Shown here: one piece after another, positions 22,887 through 33,640 of the stretch
Position numbering within the stretch: the first letter of the stretch is position 1
Layout of the letters: every line of letters starts with the position of its first letter
Source: Plantago ovata
Lineage: Eukaryota > Streptophyta > Magnoliopsida > Lamiales > Plantaginaceae
Length of the DNA: 64,000 nt
Direction of reading: 5' to 3'
NCBI GenBank assembly: GCA_028274465.1
Contig: CM051458.1
Coordinates: 78,574,085-78,638,084 of the forward strand
Program-made: the position numbers and the translations under genes
Notes under the pieces: generated by a model
What the model was told of the DNA's origin: nothing
The model's input: only the letters and a program-made list of their open reading frames with translations
Databases searched by the model: none

Positions 22887-25800
22887 TCAACAAGTTCTGC
22901 CCGAAGGATCCCTACCCTCTCCCACGGATCGACCAGCTGGTCGATTCCACCGCTGGATGCGCCCTCCTGAGTTTCATAGATGCATACCAGGGCTTCTACC
23001 AGGTCAAAATGGATGATGTGCCCAAGACTGCCTTCTTCGCTAATGGCAATGTGTATTGCTTCAACGTGATGCCATTCGGTCTTAAAAACGCCGGAGCGAC
23101 CTACCAAAGATTAGTCAACAAGATGTTCAAAGAAGAGCTGGGTAAAACAATGGAAGTGTATGTTGACGATATGCTAGTCAAGAGCAAGACCGAGGAGCAA
23201 CATGTAGGTTACCTGGCAAAATGCTTCTCAATCTTGAGAAAGTATGGTATGAAGCTCAACCCAGCGAAGTGTACCTTCGGAGTCAAAGGGGGAAGTTCCT
23301 CGGTTACATGGTAACAGAGAGAGGAATAGAAGCAAACCCCGAAAAGATAAAGGCCATCCTCGATCTTCCTCAACCTCAATCCATCAACGAGGTGCAACAA
23401 TTGGTCAGAAAGTCAATCTCATTGAGTAGATTCATCTCGAGGTCTGCCGAGAAAAATCTACCATTTTTCAAAGTGCTAAGGAAGAGCAACCACTTCGAGT
23501 GGACGAAAGAATGCGAGGAAGCCTTCGAGAAGCTGAAAGAGTACCTACTCGCTCCCCCACTATTGTCGAAACCCATTGAAGGAGAGGTGCTTTACTTGTA
23601 CCTAGCCGCAACTGGGGAAGCTATCAGCTCGGTATTCGTGCGAATCCAAGGTAACGACCACTTGCCCATCTACTACTTGAGTAAAGTACTCGCCGGAGCT
23701 GAAACGCGGTACATGGATATCGAGAGGCTATCCTTTGCCCTCGTTTACACGGCAAGGAGGTTGAAGCCCTACTTTGGTGCTCACACGGTTGTAGTCTTGA
23801 CGAATCAACCTCTCAAGCAAGTCCTTGGAAAACCCGAAAACTCGGGAAGATTAGCAAGATTGGCAATTGAACTAAGTGAGTACGAAATCGATATCAAGCA
23901 CCCATGGCCAAAAAAGCACAAGTCATCGCCGACTTCCTCATAGAGTATCCCTCCAAGGGAACTTCAGAGGAAAACCCTTCGGAAACACAGAGTGTTATGA
24001 TGATAGTCGAGGAGCGACCCCAGCAAAGCAACCCTATGCAAGCTCTTGAGGATGCTTTGAAAGAGCTCAAGGAGATGTCCCAGACAAAAAGAAAAAGGCA
24101 TGAAGTGTTCCTGTCAGAAAAAATCGACGAGCCAAAGGGTACGGAGACCGTCTCTCCAAAACCCAAGGAATTAGTCGACCAAGGAGACGTCTTGATTCTT
24201 CATGTCGACGGATCCTCATCAGGAAAAAATGGCGGGATAGGAATATACTTCAAGAGTCCCGGAGGAGCTGAACTTGAGTACGCCGTTACTCTTAGTTTCC
24301 CGGTCTCAAACAATGAAGCAGAGTAAGAAGCCATCCTCATAGCTTTACGTATGGCAAAAGCATTGGAAGTGAAGAAGCTACACCTCTTCACTGATTCTCA
24401 ACTGGCCAAGAAGCAAATCTCGGGAAAATTCAGAACCAAGAAGGATTCACTGGCCGAGTACAAGAGCGCCATCACAGAGAAAATCCAAAAATTCGAAAGT
24501 TGTGAGATTGAGAAGTTCTCAAGAGATCTCAATCAAAGGGCAGATGCCCTATCAAAGTATGCTTCGGCTTCCGGAGGAGTGGATACCCGGAATGTGATAC
24601 TTATGAGAATCAACGCATCATCCCTGTGGTCATCGAAGCCAAACGTCTTGGCAATTGACACCTAACCGAGTTGGATGCAAGAGATAACTACATATCTCAC
24701 AAATGGAAGCCTTCCTCGTGACAAGGCTGAAGCAAGGAAGATCAAAGGAAAGGCTCCCCGCTACATCATGCAAGGCGACTACTTGTACAAAAGGTCCTTC
24801 GAGGGAGTCTACTTGAGATGTGTCGCCGAGCAAGAAGTCCAAAAACTTTTGTGAGAGATGCATCGAGGAAGTTGCGGGGACCATGCCGGAGGAAGAACCC
24901 TCGCGCAAAAAGTCATTCGACAAGGATACTACTGGCCCACTGTTCGTGAAGATGCTGCCCAGTTTGTAAGAAGGTGCGAGGAGTGTCAAATGCATGCCAA
25001 TTTGATCAACGTCCCAGCGAAACCTCTCATGCCCATCACCATCACTTGCCCTTTCGACATATGGGGCATCGACATAGTCGGTCCTTTCCCAAGAGGCACG
25101 GGCCAAAAGAAGTTCATCATCGTTGCGGTCGAATACTTTAGCAAGTGGGTGGAAGTTGAGGCAGTATCTACCATCACCGAACAAAGAGTGATGAACTTTG
25201 TGTGGAGAAACATCGTGTGTCGATTTGGCTTGCCGAGAGTCCTCATCTCGGACAATGGTGCTCAATTGTGTGGCCAAAGGTTCAATGAATGGTGCAAGGA
25301 AATGAAGATTGAGAGGAGGTATACCTCTGTAGGACATCCTCAATCCAACGGGCAAACAGAAGCCGTCAACAAAATCCTCGTCAACAACTTGCAGAAGAGG
25401 TTCGCCACCAACAAGGACTGGGTCGACGAGCTTGATGGAGTGGTATGGGCATACCGCACCACTTAAAAAACAGCTACAAGAGAGACTCCCTTCTCGCTAG
25501 TTTATGGGTCCGAGGCAGTCATACCAGCGGAAGTGGCGGTAGAAACCCTCAGAATCCAAGGGTATCAACCCGAGGACAATCATACTGAGAGGCTCTTCGA
25601 TCTGGAGACGGTTAGTGAAGCGAGGAACAATGCCTTGGCCAACATCCTCAGATATCAAGCATTGATCGCGAAGACCTACAACAAGGGCGTAAGAGAGAGA
25701 GACTTCCAAGTTGGAGACCTAGTACTCCGAAGAGCAGACATCCTGGGCAAAGTTGGGAAGATGCAACCCAATTGGGAAGGCCCCTACAAGATAATTGAAG

Positions 25801-25895
25801 CAAGGTCCAATGGAAGTTATTGTCTCCAAGACATGGAGGGAAGAGTATTAAAGAACCCGTGGAATACTTCTAACCTCCAGAGATTTTACGCTTGA
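22887..25895 (+). pseudogene. pol of element B, from mid-RT to integrase, broken
   Basis: RT from LNKFCPKDPYPLPRID through LSFIDAYQGFYQ and YVDDMLVKS. A frameshift near 23290 (in VKGG/GKFLGYMV) leads to RNase H (ISRSAEKNLPFFKVLRKS ... LPIYYLSKVLAGAETRY). A second shift near 23900 leads to AKKAQVIADFLIEYP and the second RNase H-like domain (LHVDGSSSGKNGGIGIY). In that last frame stops occur near 24327 (NNEAE*EAIL), 24663, 24852 and 25464. Integrase follows with CEECQMHANLINVP, WGIDIVGPFPRG, ISDNGAQL and NGQTEAVNK, and a C-terminal FQVGDLVLRR region. It is closely related to element A pol, but gag, protease and the N-terminal RT are deleted. Confidence 0.9.
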
Positions 25896-26732
25896 GTTGT
25901 TTGAAGAACAAGCTTTTTGAAACACCCCTGTGAAAGGCCTGAAGATCGAGAAGGATTCCTCACAAGTTCATGTGAGAGGTACCTCATGTAATTGTTAAGA
26001 AATTGTTGTAAGGAAGCTGGCCGAGGAGCCCCCCATTGTAATTGTATTTCCAACAAATCAATGCAATGTCTATCTTTCAACAAAAAATGTTCAATTATAG
26101 AACTATTATACTGCTACTCAATCAAGAAAGCTTACTCGATCTACATAAGATCTACTCGATTTCCATGATTAAAGGAACCCTCCCCGCTCTCTTATCTTTA
26201 AAAGATAATTAATCATGAAGCCTTTTAAGGGGATAAAAGCGACGAGCAGAATAAAATCGAGGAGGAGCCCGATTCTTTCTGGCTCAACACTTAGAATTTT
26301 CTCTAAGTTCAACACTTAGAATTTTTCTTAGTTATCAAGAAAATCGAGAAGCGCGGCAACTACTTTGGTAGCTCGAGGAGTTTGGTCCGAAGAATCAATA
26401 GCGAAGATCATTTTGCTACTCCACGGTTCGAAGAACTTTGGTTCTCGATTCTAACTTATACATGTTTTAACTAATCTATCCAAGTTATACGTCATAACTA
26501 AGGAGTTAGTAAAAAACACAAGTATAGGAAGGAAATCGAAGAGAAAACTATATTGAAGAAAACAAGGAAAGCATTCATCATGTTATAATACAACGGGGAT
26601 CGAGTACGTCACAAGGGGCCGAATAGCAAACTAAGAAAGCATGAAATTGTTCGGAAAAAACTCTAAGTAAAAATACAAGTACAATGGTACAAAGTTAACC
26701 GAGCATACTCCTTTTTTCAAGCTCTCGTGCAC
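25896..26732. other. Non-coding region after integrase in element B
   Basis: No gene seen. It contains a short direct repeat (caacacttagaattttctctaagtt and a variant at about 26286-26335) and several 'ctcgag/tcgagg' motifs typical of this element. The antisense gene ends at its right edge. Confidence 0.5.
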
Positions 26733-29700
26733 TTAACGGGTCCGGCTGGCCGAGAAGTCGCTCTGGAGTCCGGGGACACTGCTCGTCGAAGCACCAGCTC
26801 GAGTAGGGCTATTCAGAGTATGCAAGTTCCCATCGCTGTCCTTCTCGCGAGCCTCTTTGATGGCATTGGCATAAGTGATCAGCTCAGTCTCTACAAACCC
26901 CTCCTCGCGCCCCATCACAGGTTGATTGACTTGAATCCAGTGGGCATTCCGAAGAGGAGCCTTCTCAAAAGGCAGAAGTAGGCCGGCCCTGATGCATTCG
27001 GGGACCCAGCGAGGAAGATAGGAAGGCTTGCTTGGATATGGAACTTCCGGATCAGTCACAAGCTCGCCGAACTCGCATGCATGGTGCATCTCATCGCTCG
27101 GAATCTCATCGGGATACCGGCTCAAGTCATCGCGCCGCCCAGCATGCATATCTTCTCGGGCGTCCACATCAAAATCCTCGGGCAGAAGATTAACCCTTTT
27201 AAGCTGCCCGATACAGGAGAAGAAACCCTCCTCGCGAGCTGCGTCTTTTATGTCATGAGTGGCCAACTTATAAGTGGCGGACTCCATGAATGCCCGGGCT
27301 GTCTCGAGCCTACTACCAACGAGGAAGGACAGCACAATGTCCTTGAACTTTTGCATGCAGAGCGACAATGTTGCATAACCGCCCTTGTAGCCCTGAGTCC
27401 TTTGCTTCTCCCGGGACAACTCCTTCTCGAGCTGATCCACCTTCTCGTGGGCTTTGCGGACCTCCTCGTTGGCAACCTGGGTCTTGGCCTTCTCGGATGC
27501 TACCGTTTTTTCCAGCTCCTCGATCACCTGACCGATATCGGAGCGATCAGCCGCAACGTTAGCATACGCCTCCTTGATGTGCTCGAGCTACAAGAAAATT
27601 CAGAAGTTAATACTTCTTATCATAAAGAAAAGAGCGAGGAGGAATGGAATTAAAGACTTGTAAAAATTTAACAAGAATTACCTGTAGAGCGCAGAGGCTG
27701 AGTTCATGGGCGCGATCCAACTCCGACATTTGGACGAAGCGTTTGATCTCCGCGTCGCGATCAACGTCCAAGGCTGCTTTACCTTTCATGCGGGCAGGCT
27801 CGTCGCTCCCGCCGAGATTGATGAGCCTCTTCGCACTGGCTCTTTTCTGGGGAGGAGCCCGCTCTTTTGGATGCTTCTCGGGGTTGCCTTCACCAGCCTC
27901 CCCGGCCTTCTTTGCGGCCGCTGCATCCTCCGCAGCTTTCCTCTTGACGGCTTCCACAGGGTCCTCGATCGTTGTGAGTCCCTCCTTAGCAAGAGTGTCT
28001 CGGTGCTCCGCCGCATTCTTCGGGTTGCTAAGGTCAAGGGACCCGAGGATCTTTGTAGTCTTACCCGCCAGGCGTTGCTTCCTCCTCTGTTCCTCCTTAG
28101 CCTCAAGTGTCTTCGACATTATCCACGCAAACCAATACTCTGCATAATCGAGGAGAATAAAAAAGTTAGCAAGAGCAAAGAGCAATTGTAGTCGATACAA
28201 AAAAAGCAAAGAAAAAAACACAAGTATAAAGTTTCTAAAGTGGTCCTCGAGCTAGTTACCAAAGAGGAGGTCGTCGGTATATTCTGAATTTTTATACCCC
28301 GTGTAGACCGGGGAGGACAAACCGGCGAGATAGGGAAGTGGTTGCAACACTAAGCCCCAATAAAAGTACTTCTCCGGGTCCGCACGAGAGTTTCTCTCCT
28401 CGAGCGCCAGTACCCAAGGGTCCGACTCAACAGGAAGAGGGTATCGATCAGATATCGGTCCTCGGTAGAAATGTTTGGGTACTCCCCATCCCGCATCCTC
28501 GTCGCTCATACCGGGGAGATTCTTCTTCTTAACATATATGTATCTGTGGAACCATTTATAGCCCGAGGACGATGGAGCGTCCACTATGAATCTGAGACCT
28601 GGGCGAGTGTTAAAGTAATAAAAGAACTTATTTCCAGAGCTCATCGAGACTCTGAAAAGCTGGTTAAAATTATGGAAGTTCACCGGGATCCCGAGCTTCT
28701 TGCACAGCACCCCAAAACAGATAAGATTGCCGAATGCACTGGGGAGAAGCTGCCAGGGAGCGATGCCCAGTTGGTTGATGATGTACTTGAAAGGCTCGCA
28801 AAAAGGAAGGATCCATCCTCGATCCAACGTCAGTAAATGAACGGCCATGTAGTCAGGTGGCGCGTTGTAGAAGGTCTGATCCGGCTTTGGCGGGAGGATG
28901 TCAATCTTCCTCTTGCTTAGCCGGTACTTTTGCCTTATTGTTGGAATTTCCTCCTCTTTGACCGTGGAGGCGGTTGTCGGAATCAGCCCGTCTTCGTTCT
29001 TCTCGCCCTCCGGATCGGGGAGATCAACGTCTTGGGGACCGCGGGTAAATTTTTTCCCGCTAGCCACAGTAAACTTGATATTGTCATCGGGCGCGTCCTC
29101 TTTCTTCTTGGATCGAGAAGCTTTCCTTCTCGATTTCCTGGGGGCCTTACCCGGAGCATGGGCGGCTTCTTCATCATCCTCAGAGGACGAAACCTTCTCG
29201 CCCCTCTTACGCTTGCGATCGCGCTCGAGCACAGCCCTTGCTCGCTCCCCTTCAGCGTCCTCGCTCAGAATGGGAGCTCTAACATTACTTGCCGCCGGGA
29301 AACTGAAGTCGATTTGTGTTGGATCAATCGTCTGATAAGGAACGACGTCCTCGATATAGTACTTCTCTTGGATGAGCAACTCACGCTCCGCATTCCGATT
29401 CATCTCAGAGAATGACGGAGATGGAATACCCCGGCTCGGACCAGCTTCATTCCCATGGAGATGGAGATCGAGAAGCGTCACGGGGGAATCCTCGTCGCTA
29501 CTGATTACTGTATGACGGATAGTTTGAACAGGCAGCTCTGATTTTCGTGTTGTAGGCGAGTTAGGCTCCTCGACATCCTCACCCTATCCTTCTTGGAAAG
29601 AGTGCTCTCCTTCCTCGAACCAAGTTAGCTCAGGAGTAGGCTACTCGGTATCGTCCATATCCTCTACCCGGATAGGCAATGGGTCGACGTTAGCCCGGAC

Positions 29701-30107
29701 ACCGTAATCGCGCCCTAACACTTGGGCAGCTTGTGTTATCATCGCGGCCGAGACACCAGTGTCCGGCGGACCCCCTTCTGCTTCGGTCCGATCATCTATG
29801 AACAGCTCATCGGCATCCTTTGTCTTCTTCGGACCTCTAGACGGAACTGGTCGGACTCCTCCTCCTCCTTGGAATCGTCTTCTTCACCAGATTCCTGCTT
29901 CTCTTCTCCTTCCTCGAGCTCCTCCTCCTCGCTCTCTTCACCATCAACCTCCTCGACCTGATCCGCAGGTTCCTCGTGGTACGAGGAGAGCTCCATAGTC
30001 TGATCTAGGAAGGTGGCCGACACATATGTCTCCTCGGACGTTTCCTGGCCGCTCCCGTAATCGAGAGCGTCGTGACGGTTTTGACTATCGTCGCTCCTCT
30101 CGGACAT
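26733..30107 (-). pseudogene. Antisense multi-exon gene of element B, gypsy-type transposase (Transposase_28-like) family
   Basis: Opposite to pol. Splice model on the minus strand: core exon 29580-28260, exon 28139-27682, exon 27587-26733. All have GT-AG borders and phases that fit, giving about 878 continuous codons. The core domain (LPPKPDQTFYNAPPDYMAVH, then FKYIINQLGIAPWQLLPSAF and GVLCKKLGIPV) resembles the 'putative gypsy type transposon' family (Pfam Transposase_28). The last exon holds a strong coiled coil (EELEKTVASEKAKTQ ... DQLEKELSREKQR). An acidic N-terminus probably begins at 30107 (MSERSDDSQN, many E/D) but is split by a frameshift and two TAG codons between about 29850 and 29583. 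The function in the retrotransposon cycle is unknown, and despite the family name no DDE triad is visible. Its persistence in an element that has lost gag is notable. Confidence 0.7.
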
Positions 30108-31192
30108 CCTAAAAGGTAGGCCAGAAAAACAGTAAGGATGGGTGGTGATAGTCCGAGAGGTCCGTTTATGTGTATTAATTATGCTCGACCTCCCGAACAG
30201 AGAAAATTCTCAAGAAAAAGAGGTACAAGTAACAAAGAAGTTACACTACAACAAATATGAAAGAAGAGCGAGAAGCAAAACATGGAGCGACCAACTGCTC
30301 TAACATACGAAGACAAGTATACAGGGAGCGATCAACCGCTTAATATCGACGAGCTACGAAATCTAAAGTTCTAACACTTAGCATGTTTTCACGGCGAATA
30401 TGAGGAGGCAAAGGGAATTGCAGAAATTGAAAAAGGGGAAAACATGCGAAATCTACAGAAGTCCAAGCATGCAAATTAATGGAAAAAAAAGCGAATTTAC
30501 GGTCCATTTAGGTATGTTATTAAGTCCGGTAAATGTTCTTAAGCCCGCCGTACGCCGGCGAGGGCTCAGGCGGCGGAGATAGGCGGAGGGCGTGCGCCCG
30601 TAACGACAAAGTAAACAAAAACGGGGAAGTACAACATATATTCAAGAAATTCGAGTAATGGTAGAAGGACTTACTTGTTTGAATGCTTGAAGACGGAACG
30701 GAACTCGGAATGCTACTGAATCCGCCGGAAAATGGGAACTGTTGGCTCGCCTGAAAGACACCGGAAAGCTCTTCGATCTCTCTTTTCAGCTCCTCGATCT
30801 CAATATTCTGCTCCTCGCTCTCTCAAATGCTCTGATTGGAAATTTTTTGGAAAAGTAAAAAATGAATCGGTCCTCCCCTATTTATAGAAGGGTATCCCAG
30901 GAATTCGAACCGTCGATGCCCCTCGCTCCATCTGGACCGAACACGTGGCAGCTATCAACGGCCCAGATTACAGCCGCCTTGCGAATTCACTAATTTACCC
31001 TCCACGCTCCCGCTCGGGCACACTTTCCCATGCCAGCGCGGATTACCTGATCACACTAGGTAATTCGTAGCGCGAGTACCACACCACTTGGGTTATGACG
31101 GGAGCGACGACCATATCTCTCCTCGAGATTTCGCAGATAAAAAAGGGTGACAAGACAAAAAATGAATTGATACATTGTGATGGATCGAGGAG
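30108..31192. other. Non-coding 3' region of element B
   Basis: No convincing gene. It holds the presumed promoter and leader of the antisense gene (minus strand), with a TATA-like tttatagaagg near 30890 in reverse. GC content rises near 30540-30600 (cgccgtacgccggcg). Confidence 0.4.
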
Positions 31193-31530
31193 CCACTCTC
31201 AAAATTTTCTCTCCTCGAGATAATTTGCAAGGAAAAAACGGCAAGCAGTCATTCCACTCCACTCTCAAAATTATCTCTCCTCGAGATAATTTGCAAGGAA
31301 AAAGCGGCAAGAAGTCATTCCACTCCACTCTCAAAAAAATTTCTCCTCGAGATAATTTGCAAGGAAAAACGCGGCAAGCAGTCATTCCACTCCACTCTCA
31401 AAATTTTCTCTCCTCGAGATAATTTGCAAGGAAAAAAGCGGCAAGCAGTCATTCCACTCCACTCTCAAAATTATCTCTCCTCGAGATAATTTGCAAGGAA
31501 AAAAGCGGCAAGAAGTCATTCCACTCCACC
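31193..31530. repeat. 66-67-bp tandem repeat, 5 copies
   Basis: Units start at 31193, 31259, 31325, 31392 and 31459 with ccactctcaaaat, contain tctcctcgagataatttgc and end in gtcattccact. Copies differ by single-base indels in A-runs. The array ends about 240 bp before the polypurine tract and 3' LTR. Confidence 0.92.
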
Positions 31531-31771
31531 AAGGAATACTTACCCGGATCCAATCTCTACCCAGCAAACATACCTCTTTTCATAAGGTCCGAGCAACGTC
31601 TGCTCGCACCCTATAAAAGGGGGGGGGAGAGATAGGAGGAGGGAAAGATACCAAGGTGCGAATACGGAAATCTTTTTTCGCCCACTACTAGTCGAGGCTC
31701 TGCTCGACCTCTACTTCAACATAGTTCCTCAACTATCTTCTACAAAGATACTTGGAAACTAGGGGGACATA

Positions 31772-32608
31772 TGTTAGTGTTAAAATATGTCCAGTCCGCA
31801 TGTACGAACTGGAGCGGTCTAAGAGCGCGACAAAGCATCATAGGCCATCCCTCAAGGGACGCGACCACACCAAGTATGTCACTAAGGTGTGGTTCGACCA
31901 GCATAGGGTCCGACCATCACTAGGAGGCCAACCCTCAAAATAAGCTCATCACAAGGATAGAGCAGACATCGAGATCGCGGAGCGTCTCTAGGGCTCGAGG
32001 AGCATCTCTATGGCTCGAGGAGGACCTTACGTCAAGGTAACGCTCTTTGAGAGAAACTAGGCAGGACACTACTCGGACCACCTACGTACAAGGGAGGCTC
32101 AAGGACCCTGGGCGACCAGCCATGGTTGCTCCCTGTGGGACCAGCCGTCCGGATTACGTCGTGGGCCCCGAAAAGTCTAGGTTGCCCTCTCAACCCTAGC
32201 CAAATACTTGGGCCAAGGCCCATGGACCTCCTTAATGGGCTTGGGCCAAGGAGGGCCTCAATCTCAGTCGTACACGTGTCATGATCCTACGCGACCTGAC
32301 CATAAAAGTCTACAAGTATATAAAGACTTCATTCACTACTCAACAGTAAGCATTAATATCTCTCAACCACCACTCAATATTTCTCTCACTAGGGAAGTCT
32401 TCAGCTCCCTACACGTAAAGTCGTCACTCCGGTCTGATACCTTACAGACCGGGTAAGAGACACTAACCCCCCCTCTAGTCTATTTCAGGTGCGAGGAAGC
32501 TACAAGAAGGTTCCCTATCATTTCAAGAGGGACACTACATGAATGAGACATAGTTGACCATAGCGACTCATTGCGAACTTAAGAAGAAGTACGAATTACC
32601 CTTCAACA
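31772..32608 (+). repeat. 3' LTR of element B (complete)
   Basis: 837 bp, starts TGTTAGTGTTAAAATATG after a polypurine tract and ends cttcaaca just before the target duplication ACAAG. It contains tatataaagac near 32317 as a TATA-like site. Confidence 0.93.
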
Positions 32609-32613
32609 ACAAG

Positions 32614-33433
32614 CATGGCCTCTTCTCTCTCAAGCTAAGTATGCAACTGAGATTATTGAGCGTGCTGGCATGAGATCCTGCAACCCGTCGGCGACTCCGG
32701 TCGACACCAAGCCAAAGGTTAGTGCCTCGGTTGGCAGTCCTTTTTTGGACCCTACTCTGTATCGTAGTTTGGCAGGCGCGCTCCAATACCTCACCTTTAC
32801 TCGACCCGATCTCTCCTATGCGATTCAGAAAGTGTGTCTCCACATGCATGATCCGCGCACTGAGCATATGGATGCGCTCAAACGGATTCTTCGCTATGTC
32901 CAGGGAACTCTATCCCTCGGCTTGCATCTTTCGGCCTCATCTATCCGCGATTTGGTTGCTTATACTGACGCGGATTGGGCCGGTTGTCCGACACTCGTCG
33001 TTCCACCTCTGGCTATTGTGTATTTCTTGGTGATAATCTCATCTCTTGGTCGGCCAAACGGCAACCCACGTTGTCCCGGTCGAGTGGCGAAGCAGAGTAT
33101 CGCGGGGTGGCAAATGTTGTGGCCGAGTCTTGTTGGATTCGCAACCTGATGCTTGAGCTTCGCTATCCAGGGAAGGCTACCTTGGTCTATTCTGACAATG
33201 TTAGTGCTATTTATCTCACCGGGAATCCTGTCCAGCATCAGCGTACCAAACATATTGAGATGGATATACATTTTGTTCGTGAGAAAGTTGCTAGTGGTGA
33301 AGTCCGTGTTCTCCACGTTCCCTCTCGCTATCAAATTGCAGATATTTTTACCAAGGGGCTCCCGTTGGTGCTCTTTGATGACTTTCGTTCCGGTCTCAAC
33401 GTTCATGAACCTCCCGTTTCGACTGCGCAGGAG
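32614..33433 (+). pseudogene. copia RT C-terminus and RNase H relic
   Basis: Continues the copia frame interrupted at 22261: HGLFLSQAKYATEIIERAGM, then PFLDPTLYRSLAGALQYLTF and ILRYVQGTLSLGLHL. RNase H follows with YTDADWAGC; after a frameshift near 32985 come [18 protein letters not shown] and [29 protein letters not shown] and [14 protein letters not shown]. The RNase H catalytic acidic residues are present but lie in two frames. It ends just before the 3' LTR. Confidence 0.88.
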
Positions 33434-33640
33434 TGTTAGAATATAAATAGCTTGTTGACAGACGTAGGAGTTAAACCAGAACAGGTTAACTCCAAGGATA
33501 ACTCCTAGGTCAACACCACCAGTGTAAATATCGGATTGTATTAGGAATGTATATATGTCCTAGAATATAGTCTAGAATAGTATCTCTTATTTGTATTTAT
33601 ACTACCTTTCAATGAATGAGAAAGTAACGAGTCATATTCT
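33434..33640 (+). repeat. 3' LTR of copia element
   Basis: Starts TGTTAGAATATAAATAGC at 33434, directly after gcgcaggag, a short purine-rich stretch that may be the polypurine tract. It matches the 5' LTR up to gtcatattctt, where the final few bases differ, so the exact right edge is uncertain by a few bases. Confidence 0.88.

Larger units (their letters stand above)
22262..32608 (+). mobile_element. Element B: Tat-lineage Ty3/gypsy element with internal 5' deletion, nested in copia
   Basis: Starts TGTTAGTGTTG and ends ttcaaca, flanked by the direct duplication ACAAG (22257-22261 and 32609-32613). The order is truncated 5' LTR, RT, RNase H, second RNase H, integrase, antisense spliced gene, 66-bp tandem array, polypurine tract (agggggacata at about 31761-31771), and complete 3' LTR. 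The end of the 5' LTR, primer site, gag, protease and start of RT are missing. The LTRs look about 97% alike by eye over the shared 625 bp. Four stops and two frameshifts break pol, so the copy cannot be autonomous. Confidence 0.92.
18411..33640 (+). mobile_element. Decayed Ty1/copia retrotransposon, split by element B
   Basis: Nearly identical 5' and 3' LTRs of about 210 bp (18411-18622 and 33434-33640) enclose gag, protease, integrase, reverse transcriptase and RNase H in copia order. A primer-binding site starting TGGTATCA follows the 5' LTR. The coding region is broken by several frameshifts and is interrupted at 22262-32608 by element B, whose 5-bp duplication ACAAG lies within copia RT. 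Removing element B leaves about 4.9 kb, a normal copia size. I could not identify a clean target duplication around the copia LTRs. It inserted about 190 bp downstream of VIT-like copy 1. Confidence 0.9.

Noticed and set aside
31177-31567. Repetitive open frames in both strands
   Set aside because: They are translations of the 66-bp tandem array, whose period is a multiple of three in most units; there is no start context or domain.
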